Positions 42,801 through 55,800 of a DNA stretch of 64,000 nucleotides are shown piece after piece. A program made the position numbers and the translations under genes. The stretch comes from Mycoplasmoides pirum ATCC 25960 (GTDB taxonomy: Bacteria; Bacillota_I; Bacilli_A; Mycoplasmatales; Mycoplasmoidaceae). Below the pieces are notes generated by a model that did no database searches, had not been told where the DNA came from, and saw nothing but the letters and a program-made list of their open reading frames with translations. Every line of letters starts with the position of its first letter. Position 1 is the stretch's first letter. Location: positions 536,707 to 600,706 of the forward strand of contig NZ_JMKZ01000001.1 in assembly GCF_000685905.1 (NCBI RefSeq). The letters are read 5' to 3'.

Positions 42801-44120
42801 TAAATATTTTTTAGATGTTTCTGGATCTTTGGCACTAATGTCTAATTTATTAAAATATCATGAATTTTCAATATATTTACTTAATTCATTTATGGATTCA
42901 TAAAATTCATTTTTATCATCAAGCATATTTAACATAAATATTTTTAATGATTTTAAACGATTATATAAGACATCTAATGCAGCTCTTTTTTCTGAAGAAA
43001 TTACTATTTTTTTATTTTTAAGTAAAACATTTGCAATAATATTAATAATTACTTCAGATTTTCCTGTACCGGGCGGTCCGTGAATAACTGTATCTCTATT
43101 AATTGCAGATCTAACAGCGCATCTTTGGTAAAAATCTAAGTTAGTGATTTGTGGTAAAAAATTATCGTTAATTTCTTGTTCTTTTAATTCATAAGTATCT
43201 AAAGCATCATTTGCTTCAAAAACTTTTTGATCTTCTTTTCTTTCAATTAATTCTTCTAAATTTTCTTTTAATTTACCACCTGAAGGTTCATAAATTCCAA
43301 AAGAAACTCCATCTTCTAATAGCAATTTCTTATCTTTATAAAGATTTTCAACATCTTTTTTACGTAAATCTTTAAAATTTATATTTCATTCACAATTTAA
43401 ATTAATGTTCATTGAAAAAATTTTATTAATTTTTTCAATTAAAATTTTTACATCTTTAATATTTTTAAATTCATCTATTAATGAATATTTTAATTTATGT
43501 TCTTTTATCAAAAAATGTATGAGTTTTTCGTTTAAAATTGGGTTAATATTTCTTTTTTTAAAAATTAATGTTTGATTAATTTTACTTTCTGTTAAATCAA
43601 CATTAAACATTATTAAAGGAGCGCGTATTGGTTTTTCACTATATTTGTCAATAACACCTACTAAAAAATATCTAGTTAAATATAAGTTGTGAGTCCCGCG
43701 ATCTTTTCAAATTGATTTAGCTTCTTGTTTGACTTTCATTAAAAAATCAACAGATTTGTTCAAAAGACTTTTAACCTTTGAAACAATAACTTCTTTATAT
43801 TTATAAAAATCTATTGATAAATTTTCAATGTCTGATTTAAAAAGCTTTAGATTGTATTTAAAACGAATATTATCAATTTCTTCAATGGTATTAGCATCAT
43901 TTAGTTCTTGAATTATTTCATTAGTTTTGGTCTTATTACTTATTTTTAATTCTTCTAAATTACTATTAGCATCAAAAAATAAATTTATATCTTCATTTGA
44001 AAATTTAAAATCAGAAATACCAACACATTTTCTAGAAGAAATAGAAAAAATAGAATTATCTCTTGAGCCTTTTGAGGTCGATAACAAATTATATTTTTTT
44101 TGATTTAAAGAAGTATTCAT
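39810..44120 (-). CDS. Large superfamily-1 helicase with C-terminal DUF559-type nuclease, copy 2
   Basis: 1436 aa, the largest gene in the window. Helicase motifs: Walker A GPPGTGKS (about 348-355), Walker B IFDEAS (about 873), VAGDQNQLKPSSYF, ENVQGNEADLV, and NVAITRSR (about 1110-1118). The N-terminal 330 residues and the 500-residue insert between motifs I and II are helical. The last 100 residues contain YRIDFVVLNP, LCIEVDGQKYHSG and FYRISEAQWSL, which match the DUF559/Vsr-like PD-(D/E)xK nuclease fold (RvDf...aiEvDG..H). A helicase fused to a nuclease could act in DNA repair, or as a defence or degradation machine. It is clearly paralogous to 33910-37524. The start has only weak Shine-Dalgarno context. 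Confidence 0.85.
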
Positions 44121-44230
44121 AAAATAAATAACTAAATTTTCTTTTTTATTTAAACAATCTACTTAAAAAACCAATTAAATTTGATATAAATTAAATTAAT
44201 TTTTTTATTTAAATTTGCTACATAAATTAA

Positions 44231-44269
44231 AATTTCATTTTTATCTTTTAATTAGATAAAAACGAAATT
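44231..44269 (-). terminator. Terminator of the second tRNA cluster
   Basis: AATTTCATTTTTATCT pairs with AGATAAAAACGAAATT (one mismatch in 16) with a 7-nt loop; T-rich on the minus strand. It is 32 nt after the CCA of tRNA-Leu. Confidence 0.75.
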
Positions 44270-44303
44270 GTATATATGAACAATTATTAAATTTTAATAA
44301 TGG

Positions 44304-44384
44304 TGCACACGAAGGGACTTGAACCCCCACTCCGCGAAGAACTAGATCCTAAGTCTAGCGCGTCTGCCATTCCGCCACGTGTGC
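44304..44384 (-). tRNA. tRNA-Leu (TAG)
   Basis: Class II tRNA, acceptor GCACACG/CGTGTGC, anticodon TAG in loop CTTAGGA, encoded CCA (44301-44303). Last in the cluster. Confidence 0.95.
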
Positions 44385-44389
44385 TCTGG

Positions 44390-44462
44390 TGCATCTTGAG
44401 GGGTTCGAACCCCCGACCCAGTGATTAAGAGTCACTTGCTCTGCCAGCTGAGCTAAAGATGC
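44390..44462 (-). tRNA. tRNA-Lys (CTT)
   Basis: Acceptor GCATCTT/AAGATGC, anticodon CTT in loop CTCTTAA, encoded CCA (44387-44389). Confidence 0.94.
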
Positions 44463-44470
44463 ATATATGG

Positions 44471-44543
44471 TGCCGACTATAGGAATTGAACCTACAACCT
44501 ACTGATTACAAGTCAGTTGCTCTGCCGATTGAGCTAAGTCGGC
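44471..44543 (-). tRNA. tRNA-Thr (TGT)
   Basis: Acceptor GCCGACT/AGTCGGC, anticodon TGT in loop CTTGTAA, encoded CCA (44468-44470). Confidence 0.95.
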
Positions 44544-44550
44544 TAAATGG

Positions 44551-44623
44551 TGGAGTGCGAGGGGCTCGAACCCCCGACCTCCTGCTTGTAAGGCAGATGC
44601 TCTCCCAGCTGAGCTAGCACTCC
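44551..44623 (-). tRNA. tRNA-Val (TAC)
   Basis: Acceptor GGAGTGC/GCACTCC, anticodon TAC in loop CTTACAA, encoded CCA (44548-44550). Confidence 0.95.
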
Positions 44624-44694
44624 TTAAGAAAATAGAAATTAACTTATTTATTTGTAAACAAATTAATTCCTATGAATTCTAAATAATAAATTGG

Positions 44695-44768
44695 TGACGC
44701 GTACGGGATTCAAACCCGTGAATGCACGCGTGAAAGGCGTGTGTGTTAAGTCACTTCACCAACGCGCC
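44695..44768 (-). tRNA. tRNA-Glu (TTC)
   Basis: Acceptor GGCGCGT/ACGCGTC (one G-U), anticodon TTC in loop CTTTCAC, encoded CCA (44692-44694). Confidence 0.93.
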
Positions 44769-44775
44769 ATAATGG

Positions 44776-44847
44776 CGGCCACAACAGGGCTCGAACCTGT
44801 GACCAACCGGTTAACAGCCGGTTGCTCTACCACTGAGCTATGTGGCC
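44776..44847 (-). tRNA. tRNA-Asn (GTT)
   Basis: Acceptor GGCCACA/TGTGGCC, discriminator G, anticodon GTT in loop CTGTTAA, encoded CCA (44773-44775). First gene of the minus-strand cluster Asn-Glu-Val-Thr-Lys-Leu. Confidence 0.95.
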
Positions 44848-44880
44848 AACTAACTTTTTTGCACAAAAAGCATTTACAAT

Positions 44881-44909
44881 TTTATATTAATAAATTCTTT
44901 TTTGAACAA
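44881..44909 (-). promoter_or_regulatory. Candidate promoter of the second tRNA cluster
   Basis: Minus strand TTGTTC (44904-44909), exactly 17 bases, then TATAAA (44881-44886). Start of transcription would be about 25 nt before tRNA-Asn. Confidence 0.5.
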
Positions 44910-44968
44910 AAAATTTTAATTTATTAAAAACAACAATAATTTTATCTTGAAATCAAATATAAAAATAA

Positions 44969-46783
44969 TTAATTCATAATAGTATTAGCTTTAAAAAGTT
45001 GATAATAAAAACCTTTTTTATTTAGTAATTCTTCATGTGTTCCGTGTTCAACAATTTCCCCTGAATTCATTACCAAAATTTGATCAGCATGAATAATTGT
45101 TGATAAACGATGAGCAATAACAATTACAGTTTTCATTTTCATTAATTTTAACATTGCATCTTGAATGTCTGATTCAGTTTTTGTATCAACTGATGAAGTA
45201 GCTTCATCTAGTATCAAAATAGGAGCTTTACTTAAAAAAGCACGAGCTAGTGCTATCATTTGAATTTGACCATCACTAAAATCATTTGTTTTTTCAGAAA
45301 TAATAGTTTCATATTTATTTGGTAGATTTTCAATAAAGTTATGAATATTTGCAGCTTTTGCTGCTGCAATTATTTCTTCTTTAGAAGCATTCAAATTTCC
45401 GTAAGCTATATTGTTGTGTATTGTTTCGCTAAATAAAAAAGAATCTTGTAATACTACTGAAACATTATCACACAAACTTTTTTGACTAACTTTTCTAATA
45501 TCAATATTGTCTATTGTAATTAAACCACTATTTATTTCATAAAAACGAGATAATAGATTTACAATTGTAGTTTTACCACTTCCAGTTGGACCAACAATTG
45601 TAGTTGTCGTTTTATTCGGGATAAAAAAAGATATATTTTTTAATACAGGTTGATTTTCTTTATAAGCAAAACAAACATTTTCAAATTTGATATCACCTTT
45701 AACATCAATTAATAAATCATTTGATTCATCTACATAATTTGGAAAATTTAAGATAGACAAACATCGTTCACCAGAAATTAACATTTTTTGAACATTCCCT
45801 ATTAATCGCAATGATCAAACAGCTTCTCCGTTTGCATATCTAGCTAACATTGAAAATGATGTTAGAATAGCAACTGAAATTGATCCAAATACACCACTAC
45901 CAATATTGTTTAAGAAAAAAATTATAGCAACTACATACAAAATAGATAACATTAAATTTTCAACAAATTCATTTCACGGATATATTAAGTTAATTTTAGT
46001 TTCAGCTTCTATTGAAGCATTTTTTTGCATATTATTAATTTTAAAAAATTGGTCATATGCTTGTTCTTGCAAATTAAATAATTTAATAACTTTACGATTA
46101 CTAATTTGTTCTTCAACTTCAACATTCATATCACCTATAATTTTTTGATTTTGTTGAAATTTAGGCGCACTTAATTTTGCAAAAACAGATGCTCCTATAA
46201 TTATTATTACAAACATAGCAACCATAATTAATGCTAAATATGGTGACAAAATAAATAATCCTGTATACACGCAAATCACAATTATTGGAGCAACAAACAT
46301 GTTACTAATACTAAAAGACATGTTAACAGCCAAAGCGTTGACATCAATTGTTGATTTTGCCATTAAATCACCTGTCATAGTTTGTTGCATTACTGCGAAT
46401 GGCATTCGATGAAGTTTTATAAAAATTAAATCTCTAAGTTTAAAACCTAAATTAAATGATAATTTAATAACAATTTTTGATGCTAGTAAATATAGACAAA
46501 AATATATTACATAACCTGAAAAAATAATTAAACAACCATATAATAATTTACTTCATGAAGCATTAATTTGTTCAGTGTTTCCGGACGCAAAACCAATAAA
46601 ACATTCCTGAATCAAAAAACCTATAAATATGGATAAAGAAATACTAAAAATGCTTTTAAAAAAAGCTAAAATAAAAGCACCAATTAAACGTTTTTTATCA
46701 TTTGCTAAATAATGTCACAATAGTTTGATTGTTTCATATCAAGTAACTTTATTTTGAGTTGCATTTTTTTTTTTAAAAATCAT
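44969..46783 (-). CDS. ABC exporter subunit with consensus nucleotide site (MG014/MG015-like)
   Basis: 604 aa: six membrane helices (about 35-330) fused to one ATPase domain. Walker A GPTGSGKTT (about 395), the signature is FSDGQ instead of LSGGQ, Walker B ILILDEATSSVD has the catalytic Glu, and the switch His is in VIVIAHRLST. It pairs with the next gene upstream in a heterodimer. The two overlap as TAATG, so they are translated in fixed ratio. Probable substrate: drugs or lipids, as in BmrCD/TM287-288 type exporters. Confidence 0.94.
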
Positions 46784-48600
46784 TATGCATCTCCTATAGT
46801 TTGTTGAGATTCAAAAATTTCTTTATACAAACTAGAATTTTTAATTAATTCATCGTGAGTTCCAATATTTACAATTTCACCAGAGTCCATTAAAACAATT
46901 TTATTTGCATTTTTAATTGTTTTAATCTGTTGTGAAACAATAATCTTGGTTGTGTTTTTATAATTTAAATTAATATTAGATAAAACTTGATCTCTTGTTA
47001 AATTATCTAAAGCACTTAATGTATCATCCAATATCAAAATTTTGGGATTGCGAACTAAAGCTCTTGCTAAAGATAAACGTTGTTTTTGTCCACCTGATAA
47101 ATTTGTTCCATATTGATTAACAGGATTTTCATATTTTAATGGTAATTTATTTATAAATTCATCTGCACATGCATTTAAAGTTGCAAAAGCAATTTCACTA
47201 TCTGTGGCTTGATTGTTACCATTTAAAATATTTGATTTAATTGTTCCGGCAAATATTAATTTATTTTGAAAAGCATAACCTATTTGGTTTCGCAAAAAAT
47301 TTAAATTTAAATCATTAATGTTAATATCATTTATTTTAATTTCTCCATTTAAAGGATCATATAAATTTGCTATTAAATTAACTAATGTAGATTTTCCAGA
47401 ACCAGTTTGTCCAATAATTCCAATAGTCTGATTTGGCTCAATTACTAAATTAATATTTTTTAAATTTAAAATTTGATTATTTTTTTCATAAGAAAAATTA
47501 ACATTTTTAAATTCAATCTTAGGTATAAAATTGTTAGGAATAATACCGGTATTTAAATTTTCTATAGTTTTGTCTTTTATTTCTTTAATTCTACGAACCA
47601 CTGGTTTTATACGAAATAATCCAAGTAAAGTGTTTGTCAATCCATAAATTGAAAAAACATTGCTATATATATAATTAACAAAAGCAACAATAACTCCTAT
47701 TGAAATTCCGCCAAAAATATTATTAACTTCGATTAAACCACCAAATATTAAAATTACAATAATTGATAGATTTAATAATATATATAACAATATTATTGTG
47801 AGCATCATCATTATTTCAGCTTTAACAATAGTATTAAGTCATTTTCTATTATTTCCAATAAATCTTTGATATTGATGCTTTTGCAAATTAAAAGCTTTAA
47901 TAATTCTTGAACCTAAAATGTTTTCTCTAATAATTTGATTTGTTGTATCTAAAGAAATCAAATTTTCTTCATAATATTTATCAGCTTTTTTTTCTGTAAA
48001 ATAACAAATTAATATGTTTATAGGAATAATCAATAAATAAATAGTTGATAGTAATGGACTTAATGTAATACTAAATATTATATTTAAAGCAATATAAAAT
48101 AAATATTCATAAAAATACATATAATAATTTATTGCTGATTCTTGTAATAAATACATATCATTATTAATACGATTAATAATTGAACTAGGCGATATATTGT
48201 CAAAAGCGTCTTCTTTTAAATATAAAATATGTTTATATAAATTATTTCGTAAATTAAATATCATTTGCATTGACATTCTAGCTAATTGAATTCTTACAAA
48301 AATTCTTAATATAAAAGAGAAGGTAACTAAAATTGCTACAACCCCTAATAAAATACCTAAAATTTGATTTGTAGAAAAATTAGCATTATTCAAAATCGGT
48401 GATAACAATTGTTCTCAAATCGTTAAAGGTTGTTCATAAATAGTAGAAGAATTACTAGATAATTTGGTTAACAAATCAATAAAAGTAGATAATATAACTA
48501 CAATAAAACTGTTTGCAGCAACAAAAACAAAAGTACAAATAAACATTAATGTTAGCAAAAATTTTTGCTTGTTTTCAAGTTGCTGATATAAAAGTTTCAT
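46783..48600 (-). CDS. ABC exporter subunit with degenerate catalytic site
   Basis: 605 aa: six membrane helices, then one ATPase domain. Walker A GQTGSGKST, canonical signature LSGGQKQR, Walker B ILILDDTLSALD with Asp where the catalytic Glu should be, and the switch position is QQIK rather than a His. These are the marks of the degenerate half of heterodimeric exporters. It starts at an ATG at 48600 and is first in the pair. A canonical signature here with a Glu in the partner gives one working ATP site. The substrate is unknown. Confidence 0.94.
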
Positions 48601-49140
48601 AATGTTTACTTACTAATGTTTTAAAATTAAAAATTTTATTGATAAAGAACAAAAAATTAAATTAAATAATCATTTAAATTATTAAATAAAATTTACTAAT
48701 TTAGTTTTAAATGTTAGTTAATTATATCTAAATTGCCGTTAAAGCGACAAGTTAGTTTTTTATATTTTTTTAGTTTTATAAGTAATTAAAAAAAATTCTT
48801 TATATTTTAATTTTTTGTTTATTCGCAAAACAAAATAAAAATAAATTTTTAATTTAAAATAAAGTTTTTTTAATGATTATTTAGACCATAACCTATAATT
48901 TATTTAGATTTAGTAGGTTTTATAGGCAAAGTAACTAGTTTGAGATTTTTGGTTTTCAACATTTTTGTTTCAAATCTTATATTTATTGTTTTCTATATTA
49001 TTAGCATTTTTTCATAAATTATAAAAAAACAATAATAAAACTACTTTGTTTATTTTTTTATATTCAAATATTTACAATGTTATAAAAAATAAAAACAATT
49101 TTGAAAATTTAAGTTGTTTGTTTAAAATCATTATATTAAT
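48601..49140. other. 540-bp gap without a recognisable gene
   Basis: Extremely AT-rich, many T runs, no frame longer than about 50 codons with coding character and no tRNA. A weak 6-bp stem (AGATTT/AAATCT, about 48940-48980) is the only structure noticed. It separates the ABC exporter promoter region from the end of the adhesin cassette. Confidence 0.6.
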
Positions 49141-49227
49141 AAAACTCCCCTTATCTTGTTTGCTTGCATACTTTATAAAAAAAGTTTGAATTTGAGAGAG
49201 AAATATAAACAAAATAAGGGGAGTTTT
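49141..49227 (-). terminator. Long-stem terminator of adhesin cassette 1
   Basis: AAAACTCCCCTTATCTTGTTT and its near-perfect complement (one G-U in 21) enclose 45 nt that are themselves A/T rich. Transcription from the A gene (stop at 49248) runs into it, and TTTTATTAAT follows the second arm. The C4/G4 block is distinctive. Confidence 0.85.
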
Positions 49228-49247
49228 AATTTAATTAAAATACTAAT

Positions 49248-52200
49248 TTAGTTATTGTTAACAACTTTTTTAGGTGTCGGTTTTGGCGAAGGTGGAGTTT
49301 TAATTGATTTACGTGGTGCATTTTGTTGTGCTAGTGAAGATTTTGGTCCACTTGCTTTAAGCATTTGTGGTTTAGCTTTTATATTGTTAGCATTTGTGCT
49401 GTCAATAATTTTTTTGAAAACACTACCAACAGCTGTAGTCAATGTTCCAACTTTTTCGTGTTGCAATTCAAAACCAACTTTAATAGCTTTTTTATGTTTG
49501 GACATTGGAATTCCAATACCACATCCTAAACCAATAATTAAAGCAACTAAAACAATTGGTACAGCTATAATAATTGGTAAAATTCAATCAGCCATTGCAC
49601 TAAATCCAGCAAATGTTAAACTATTAATACCATTAATAGATTGACTACCAGTTCTTGGCATTATATCATAAGTTTTAGTCAAACTATTTCATGAATAAGC
49701 AGTAAATGTAGCAGTTTGATCAATGAAATTCTCATTACTAGCAACAATAATAACTGATCCTTTTGTTGGTTGTGAATTTTCAATATAAGGTTGTTTTGAA
49801 ATTTCAAAAATATCATTTACAAATTCTTGTTTAACAATTTTTATTTTTGTTCCAATATCTAAATTATTACCAGTAATTAAAGATAAATCAATTATTTCTA
49901 ATAAATTACTTAAACTATTAGTTAAAATTTGATTTGAAAGGTTTGATACAAATTTTCCACTACCCAGTAAAGACAAACGATCAATTTCTAAAATCGTATT
50001 GTAATTATAATGACCAAAGTTATCTATTAATTGACGATATGAAATACTTTCAGTTTTTGTTTTGTGAATTTGACCATAAAAAATATCATTTGTTTTATAT
50101 AAATCATCTCTAGTTTTTAAAAGAACATCAAATTCTCCATTTATTTGTTGTTCATTATTTTGCGAAACATAATATTCATTTAAAGATATATTATTATCTA
50201 AACCAGTTTTTCAACTAAAATCATTACCATAAGACGTAGTATCATTTTCAAGTTCAAATCAAGCTTTCTTTTCACCAACACCAAGTGAATTAATTAAAGA
50301 TATTTGTCCACTACTATTTTTTTGAACATTGTAAAATAGTCTTTGATTTTTTCAAATAGCATCTCCATAATATTCACTAATTTCTGGTTGTTTAGTTACT
50401 ATAAAATGTTCATTGTTTGTAGTTTTTGCTATATCATTACTTAATCATAAACTTGATAATTCAGAATTTCTATTTACTGAATTTAGACCAACGAATTTAT
50501 TTCATGGCAATGTTGAATCATTTTTACTAGATGAAAATTCTTGGTCAGTGTAAGGATCTTCACTTATTTTAAAACTAGAAGCAATAGTTGGAACAGTATC
50601 ATTGAAATCTTTAATACCTGTTACATAAATTCCGACACCTGTACTAAGTAGTTTATCAGTTATACTTTTATATGCGGAAGGCGCAAAAGTAATTGAAGAA
50701 TTACCAATTTTAGTGTAAGGATAATCCATATCACTATATTTTGCTATACCAACTAAATTACTATCACCAATTGAAATAGATGAAGGACCATGATATGCAA
50801 TATCTTTTAAACCAAGTTTGGGTTCATTCAAATATACAATTGATTTACCAACTTGCATTGCATAACCATAAATTGTCTTGCTAGGATCTTCTTTACTTGG
50901 CATCTTAACTTTTGTTAAACCACCAACAGATTTTAATGAATATCCAAATGATAAAGTTGAATAATAATAATTAATTGCATTACCAATTAATAAACTTAAA
51001 TTATATGAATAAGATAAATTGTTATTATTTGTGTTATTGTTATCAAAATTAAATATTTCTCCTACTTGAAAACTAGGTGAATAATCTCATGGAAACGGAG
51101 TTCTTCCGTTGACAAAACCAGTGTAAACAACAGTACCTAATCTAGTAAAACCATTTAATGATGTATAAGGACTATTTATATCAGTGGATAATGAAGAATT
51201 AGATGTTGTTGTATGATTTTTTTTATCAAAATAATAATATGTTCCAACAGATGAAGAAACACTCATTGTTGTACCGACATCAAAATAACTATCAATTGCT
51301 AAAACATTATTAAAAGATTCTAGATTATTTTCTGAATTATCTAAAGGTAGATTAATTAGAGAATCAATATTAAAAGCTGTGCCAAATAACAAAGCAGGAT
51401 CAATTGAATTAGCAGTTACATCTTTAGGATCATTAACAATATTTGCTCCTGTTAATTGCAATGATCTTTTTTCTTGAATAGTATTAACAGCATTACTTGA
51501 ATCCTTGTTTCCTAAACGATTTTGAGATTCTTTAACTTGACCTACTGTAATTCCACCTGCCAAATAAATATAACCAGCATTAGTACTAGATGCTGCATCT
51601 GTTTGAATTCCGCCTATCGCAAGTCTTGGAACATAACTAAAATTATTAGTTTGACCAATCGGTGCATAAGATTGATCTCATCTCAAATTTGGTCTTGCAA
51701 AATCGCCACTTAAATTGGAAGGTGAATAATGTAAATATCTTAATAAATAAGCGTAAGGTATACCAACATAATTTTGATTATTATCAGTGCTAGAAGTTGC
51801 TTTTGTAAAATCTAATTTTCACATTCCAATACTTAAAGCTTCGGGATCGTTAAATATTGTTCCATTTCCACCAAAAATAAATACATAACCATTTTTTGCA
51901 AACATGTTACCCAAATTACTAATATATTGTTTTCAAGGTAAAACCATTTTTGTATTACTTATGTTATTAATGTTTTGATCCACATTATTATTAACTTTTT
52001 CTAATTTACTAGTTACATATCAAGAAGGATGATCATCTTTTGTAAAAAAAATATTTGAAGTTATTTCTGCATCAACATAATTTACATATGATGAATTGTT
52101 GTTTGAAACAGAATCCATTTTTCATAATTTAGGATAATTATTAACCATTTTTTCAGGAGAAATATTAATAATTTTTTCTTCATTAATAATAAATGATGGT

Positions 52201-52775
52201 GTTCAAGTGCTACCTGAATATGAGTTAATATTTTCAATAATTTGAACAACTGTCGCTTGTTTTTGTTTATAACTAATAGATGAACCTTTTAAATCATTGT
52301 ATCCATGCGGATCATTTGGGTCACCAATTGATTGTTGTTGATCTGGTGCTTCTTTTGGAATTAACAATAAATAAAGAATATTTTGATTTGCTCCTTCATC
52401 TTGCGCAATTTCAACAACTTTCTTATTTGCGAAACTAGGATAATCTGATTTTAAGGTATTAGGATCAAATTCTCATAAAATATTTCCAAAAGAATCAATT
52501 CTTGTTGCGCTTTGCGTTTCAGTTAAAACAACAAAACCACCATTTTTAACTTCTATTCCATCAAAATTATTATTTTGTCATCGACGAATATTACCAACTT
52601 TTTTACCAACATTAGAACTACTAAAAGTTTTTAAATTTTGTTTAAGAACTAATTTATTTATTTGTTCTTGGTTAAAAGTGCAATATAAACTAATTGCTGC
52701 TATGCTAACAGTAGCAACACTAATTAAAATTGTCAATATATGTTTGTAACTAAATTTTTTATTTTTTTTAATCAT
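49248..52775 (-). CDS. P1/MgpB-like adhesin A1
   Basis: 1175 aa. N-terminal hydrophobic anchor (about 13-32) after MIKKNKKFSYK. The very large ectodomain has several KLW/YPKLW-type and FGGNG-type segments (about 150-240) suggestive of a beta-propeller-like fold. One membrane helix near 1063-1090 precedes GIPMSKHKKAIKVGFELQ, then TLTTAVGSVFKKIID and a Pro/Lys tail (KTPPSPKPTPKK). This C-terminus closely follows M. pneumoniae P1 and M. genitalium MgpB (GIPMHKNKxALxxGFxLSNxKVDVLTKAVGSVFKEII). It mediates host attachment and gliding in those species. It follows B1 with a 42-nt gap, so they are one operon. Confidence 0.85.
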
Positions 52776-52817
52776 AAATTTCTCTCTAAAAATTTATTAA
52801 AAGCGTTTTTTGGGAAC

Positions 52818-55800
52818 TTAATTTGCAGTAGATTTAGGTGAATTTGGAGATTTAGGTGAAAAATGACTTTTAGCAGTTGGTCTCTTACGTGCTGCTTTCA
52901 ACATTTGAGGTGATTTATTATTTTTAGTTTGTGTCAATATTTTTTGATAAACACTACCAACAGCTGTTGTCAATGTATCGATTTTTTTGTTTGATGAAGC
53001 AAATCCTTTTTGCATTATTTTTTTATTCTTGTGCAATGATAATGTAACAAGTACACCAATTAAAATAAACAACACTACTAAGAAAGAAACCCCAGAAATA
53101 ATTGCTGGCATAACTCAAACAGCCAATGAAGCAAATCCATCATAAGAAAAAGAAGGAATATTTAATGAAGTATTGTAAACAATATTTGGATATTCTAAAC
53201 TATTGAATAAAACTGAAGTATAGTATTTACCATTAATAAACTTTAAAGCAACATCAAATGTAATAGTTGATGAAGTAGTTTTAATGTTAAAAATAATTGG
53301 TTCTTCTGTTGGCTTGTTAGTTTGGTTGTCAATCACACTTCAACCACCAGAATAATTAATCAATTGTTTTAATAAATCATAATCACTAACAATTTCACTT
53401 GGTGTCTTATCAAGTAAATTACTATCAATTAAATGTTGTTTTTCAACAGGTTTTATAATTCCTCAAATATTTGAATTTGTGGTAATTGATGAATTTTCAT
53501 CTAAATTATGAGTTGAATTTGTATTAGTATTTAATATTTGAGAAGTTTTTTCTTCGTACAAGAAAATAAAATTATTTTCAAAAAAAACAAATAATTTACT
53601 AATTTTATTTAAACCATTTGAAGACAAATAATTATCTAACGAGAAACTTCATACACTTAAGTCAGATAAATAAGTTATTCTATAACATAAATGTTTATTT
53701 AAATTTTTATCTTGATAAGTTAAAACTCAATTGTCAGCAAAATATGAAATAGATAATAAATTTGTAAATTTATTGATGCTTTTTTCATTAATTAATTCAA
53801 TTGAATTTTTTGTTTTATCATTTAATAAATTAGCATATGGAACCATTTTTAATCCTAATGCTGGTTGAATATAATCATATGTAAATGAATAAGCAAATCC
53901 ACGAAAAATTAATACTGCACCAACTTGCATATAAGTCCCAAATGAAGTTTTAATTTTTTTGCTTGTCAATTGAGGAGAAAAAGCAACAATTTTTTGACTA
54001 GCAGTGTTTTCTCATCCATCATTTAAAAAATTACTAGATTTTTTTGGATTTTTATTTAACAAAATTCTAGATAAACCAACAAAATCATAACCCACTTCAA
54101 TTATTTGGTTCGGATTGTTTGTAGTAGTTCCATTATAATCTGATGGAGGAGCAGAAATATTTTTTATATCTTGAGTTCAATTTCTAGGGTTAGAAATAAT
54201 TTCTCTAGCAAAATCAAATCTTTTAAAATTTTTTGTTGATGGTTTAGTTTCAACACAATTAAATAGTGAAAATTTTTCTGGAAAATTAGAATTTGAATTA
54301 GTTGATAAATTACTAAATGTATTTAGATAAATTTTTTCTTCAGGAAAATCATTATAAGATGATTTGGGTTCAATACAAATAGAAGAAGCAATTTCACTAG
54401 TCATTATCGGTAAAATAGTTTGTGTTTGAATTGCAGAAAAAGGATATTTAAAATTATCTGATCGTGTTGATCAAATACCTTGTGATTGTCCTAATTGATA
54501 AAGAGATGCATTAATTGATGAAGAGCTAACTAAAATATCTTGGTTGTTATATTGATTGCCGGTATTTTTAGTATTTTGGATATTAGTATTTTGAGGAGCG
54601 GGCATAGCAATTGAAGGAATAGATGATGGTTCATAATTACCAGTTATTGTTTTATTTGACTCATTTCAACTACTTACTTCTTCGGGTGTCCCAAAAGTTC
54701 CTTTTTTAATAGTTTCTATATTTGCAGACTGAATATTTTGAGCGTTATCTACTAATGAACTATTGAAATCAGATATATTTGGTTGCATCATTGCTAAAAA
54801 TACATATGAATCTGATTTATTGTTTTCTTGATTAGTTATAGTTAATGTTTTTGCGCCACCAACAAATCATGCTAAATTAGATATTTTATTTTTTAACATA
54901 AATGGCAAATAAAAATATTTTTTTAAAACACTAGAATTATTTCTTCCTGAATTAGCATAATATTCAACTTCATTTTGGTATTTTGAAGCATATGGATCAA
55001 AATCATAATTTGCATATAACAAAGGTGTTACATATAAATTTTGTTTTCCAGTTGTTTTTACTTCAAAATTATAGAATCAAAAACTTTGATATGCATTGCC
55101 CCCAAACAACAAAATCATTTTTTTATTTGTATATTTATCTTTTAAATAAACCATATTATTAGCATTATTTAAATATAATTGCTTTAAAATGTAATAGTCA
55201 TGATTACTAGTGTCTATTGCGCTGTTAGCTGCTTTCTTGCCACTATTACCTAATAATTTATAAATAATTGATTTACTATCATCATTTACATATATATTAT
55301 TTTCAGTAGTTCTTGTATCACTGGCTGTAGAATTACTTGTTGTTGTATTTCTAATAAAAGATAATTTAGAATTATCATCAGTTTCTTGAATTGCTTCTTG
55401 AACATAAATATGATCTCAAATATTATCTGCTGCCTCAGGATCAGTAATTGTATTTGAAGTGTCCGCTAAATTAGAAGTAATGTTAGCTTTATTGTTAATA
55501 CCAAAATTTGGTAAACCTAAATTATATACATTGAGTTGTTCAAAACTTGAACCTGTATCATATATTTGAACAACTATTGCTGGGTTTTGGATTATGAATC
55601 TAATATCATTTGCTGTTAAATTATTTTGATCTTCAACACTTAATGTTAATTGATTATTAACTAATAAAACATATAAATATCCATTGTCATCAGTATCTGC
55701 AACTATTTGTCGTGTTTGATAATTTAAAACATTATATTCTCACTGATATAGATATTGCATTTGAAAATCTAGTTTAACTATTTTAGCTTTATTACTACTC

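Noticed and set aside
44691..44927. A 78-aa frame on the plus strand near 44.7 kb
   Set aside because: It runs antisense through tRNA-Glu and tRNA-Asn.
48601..49140. A small RNA gene such as RNase P RNA, SRP RNA or tmRNA
   Set aside because: None of their conserved motifs is recognisable in this gap.
49141..49227. Long inverted repeat as ends of a mobile element
   Set aside because: Only 45 nt lie between the arms, T follows the second arm in the gene's direction, and equivalents follow A2 and A3; it is a terminator.
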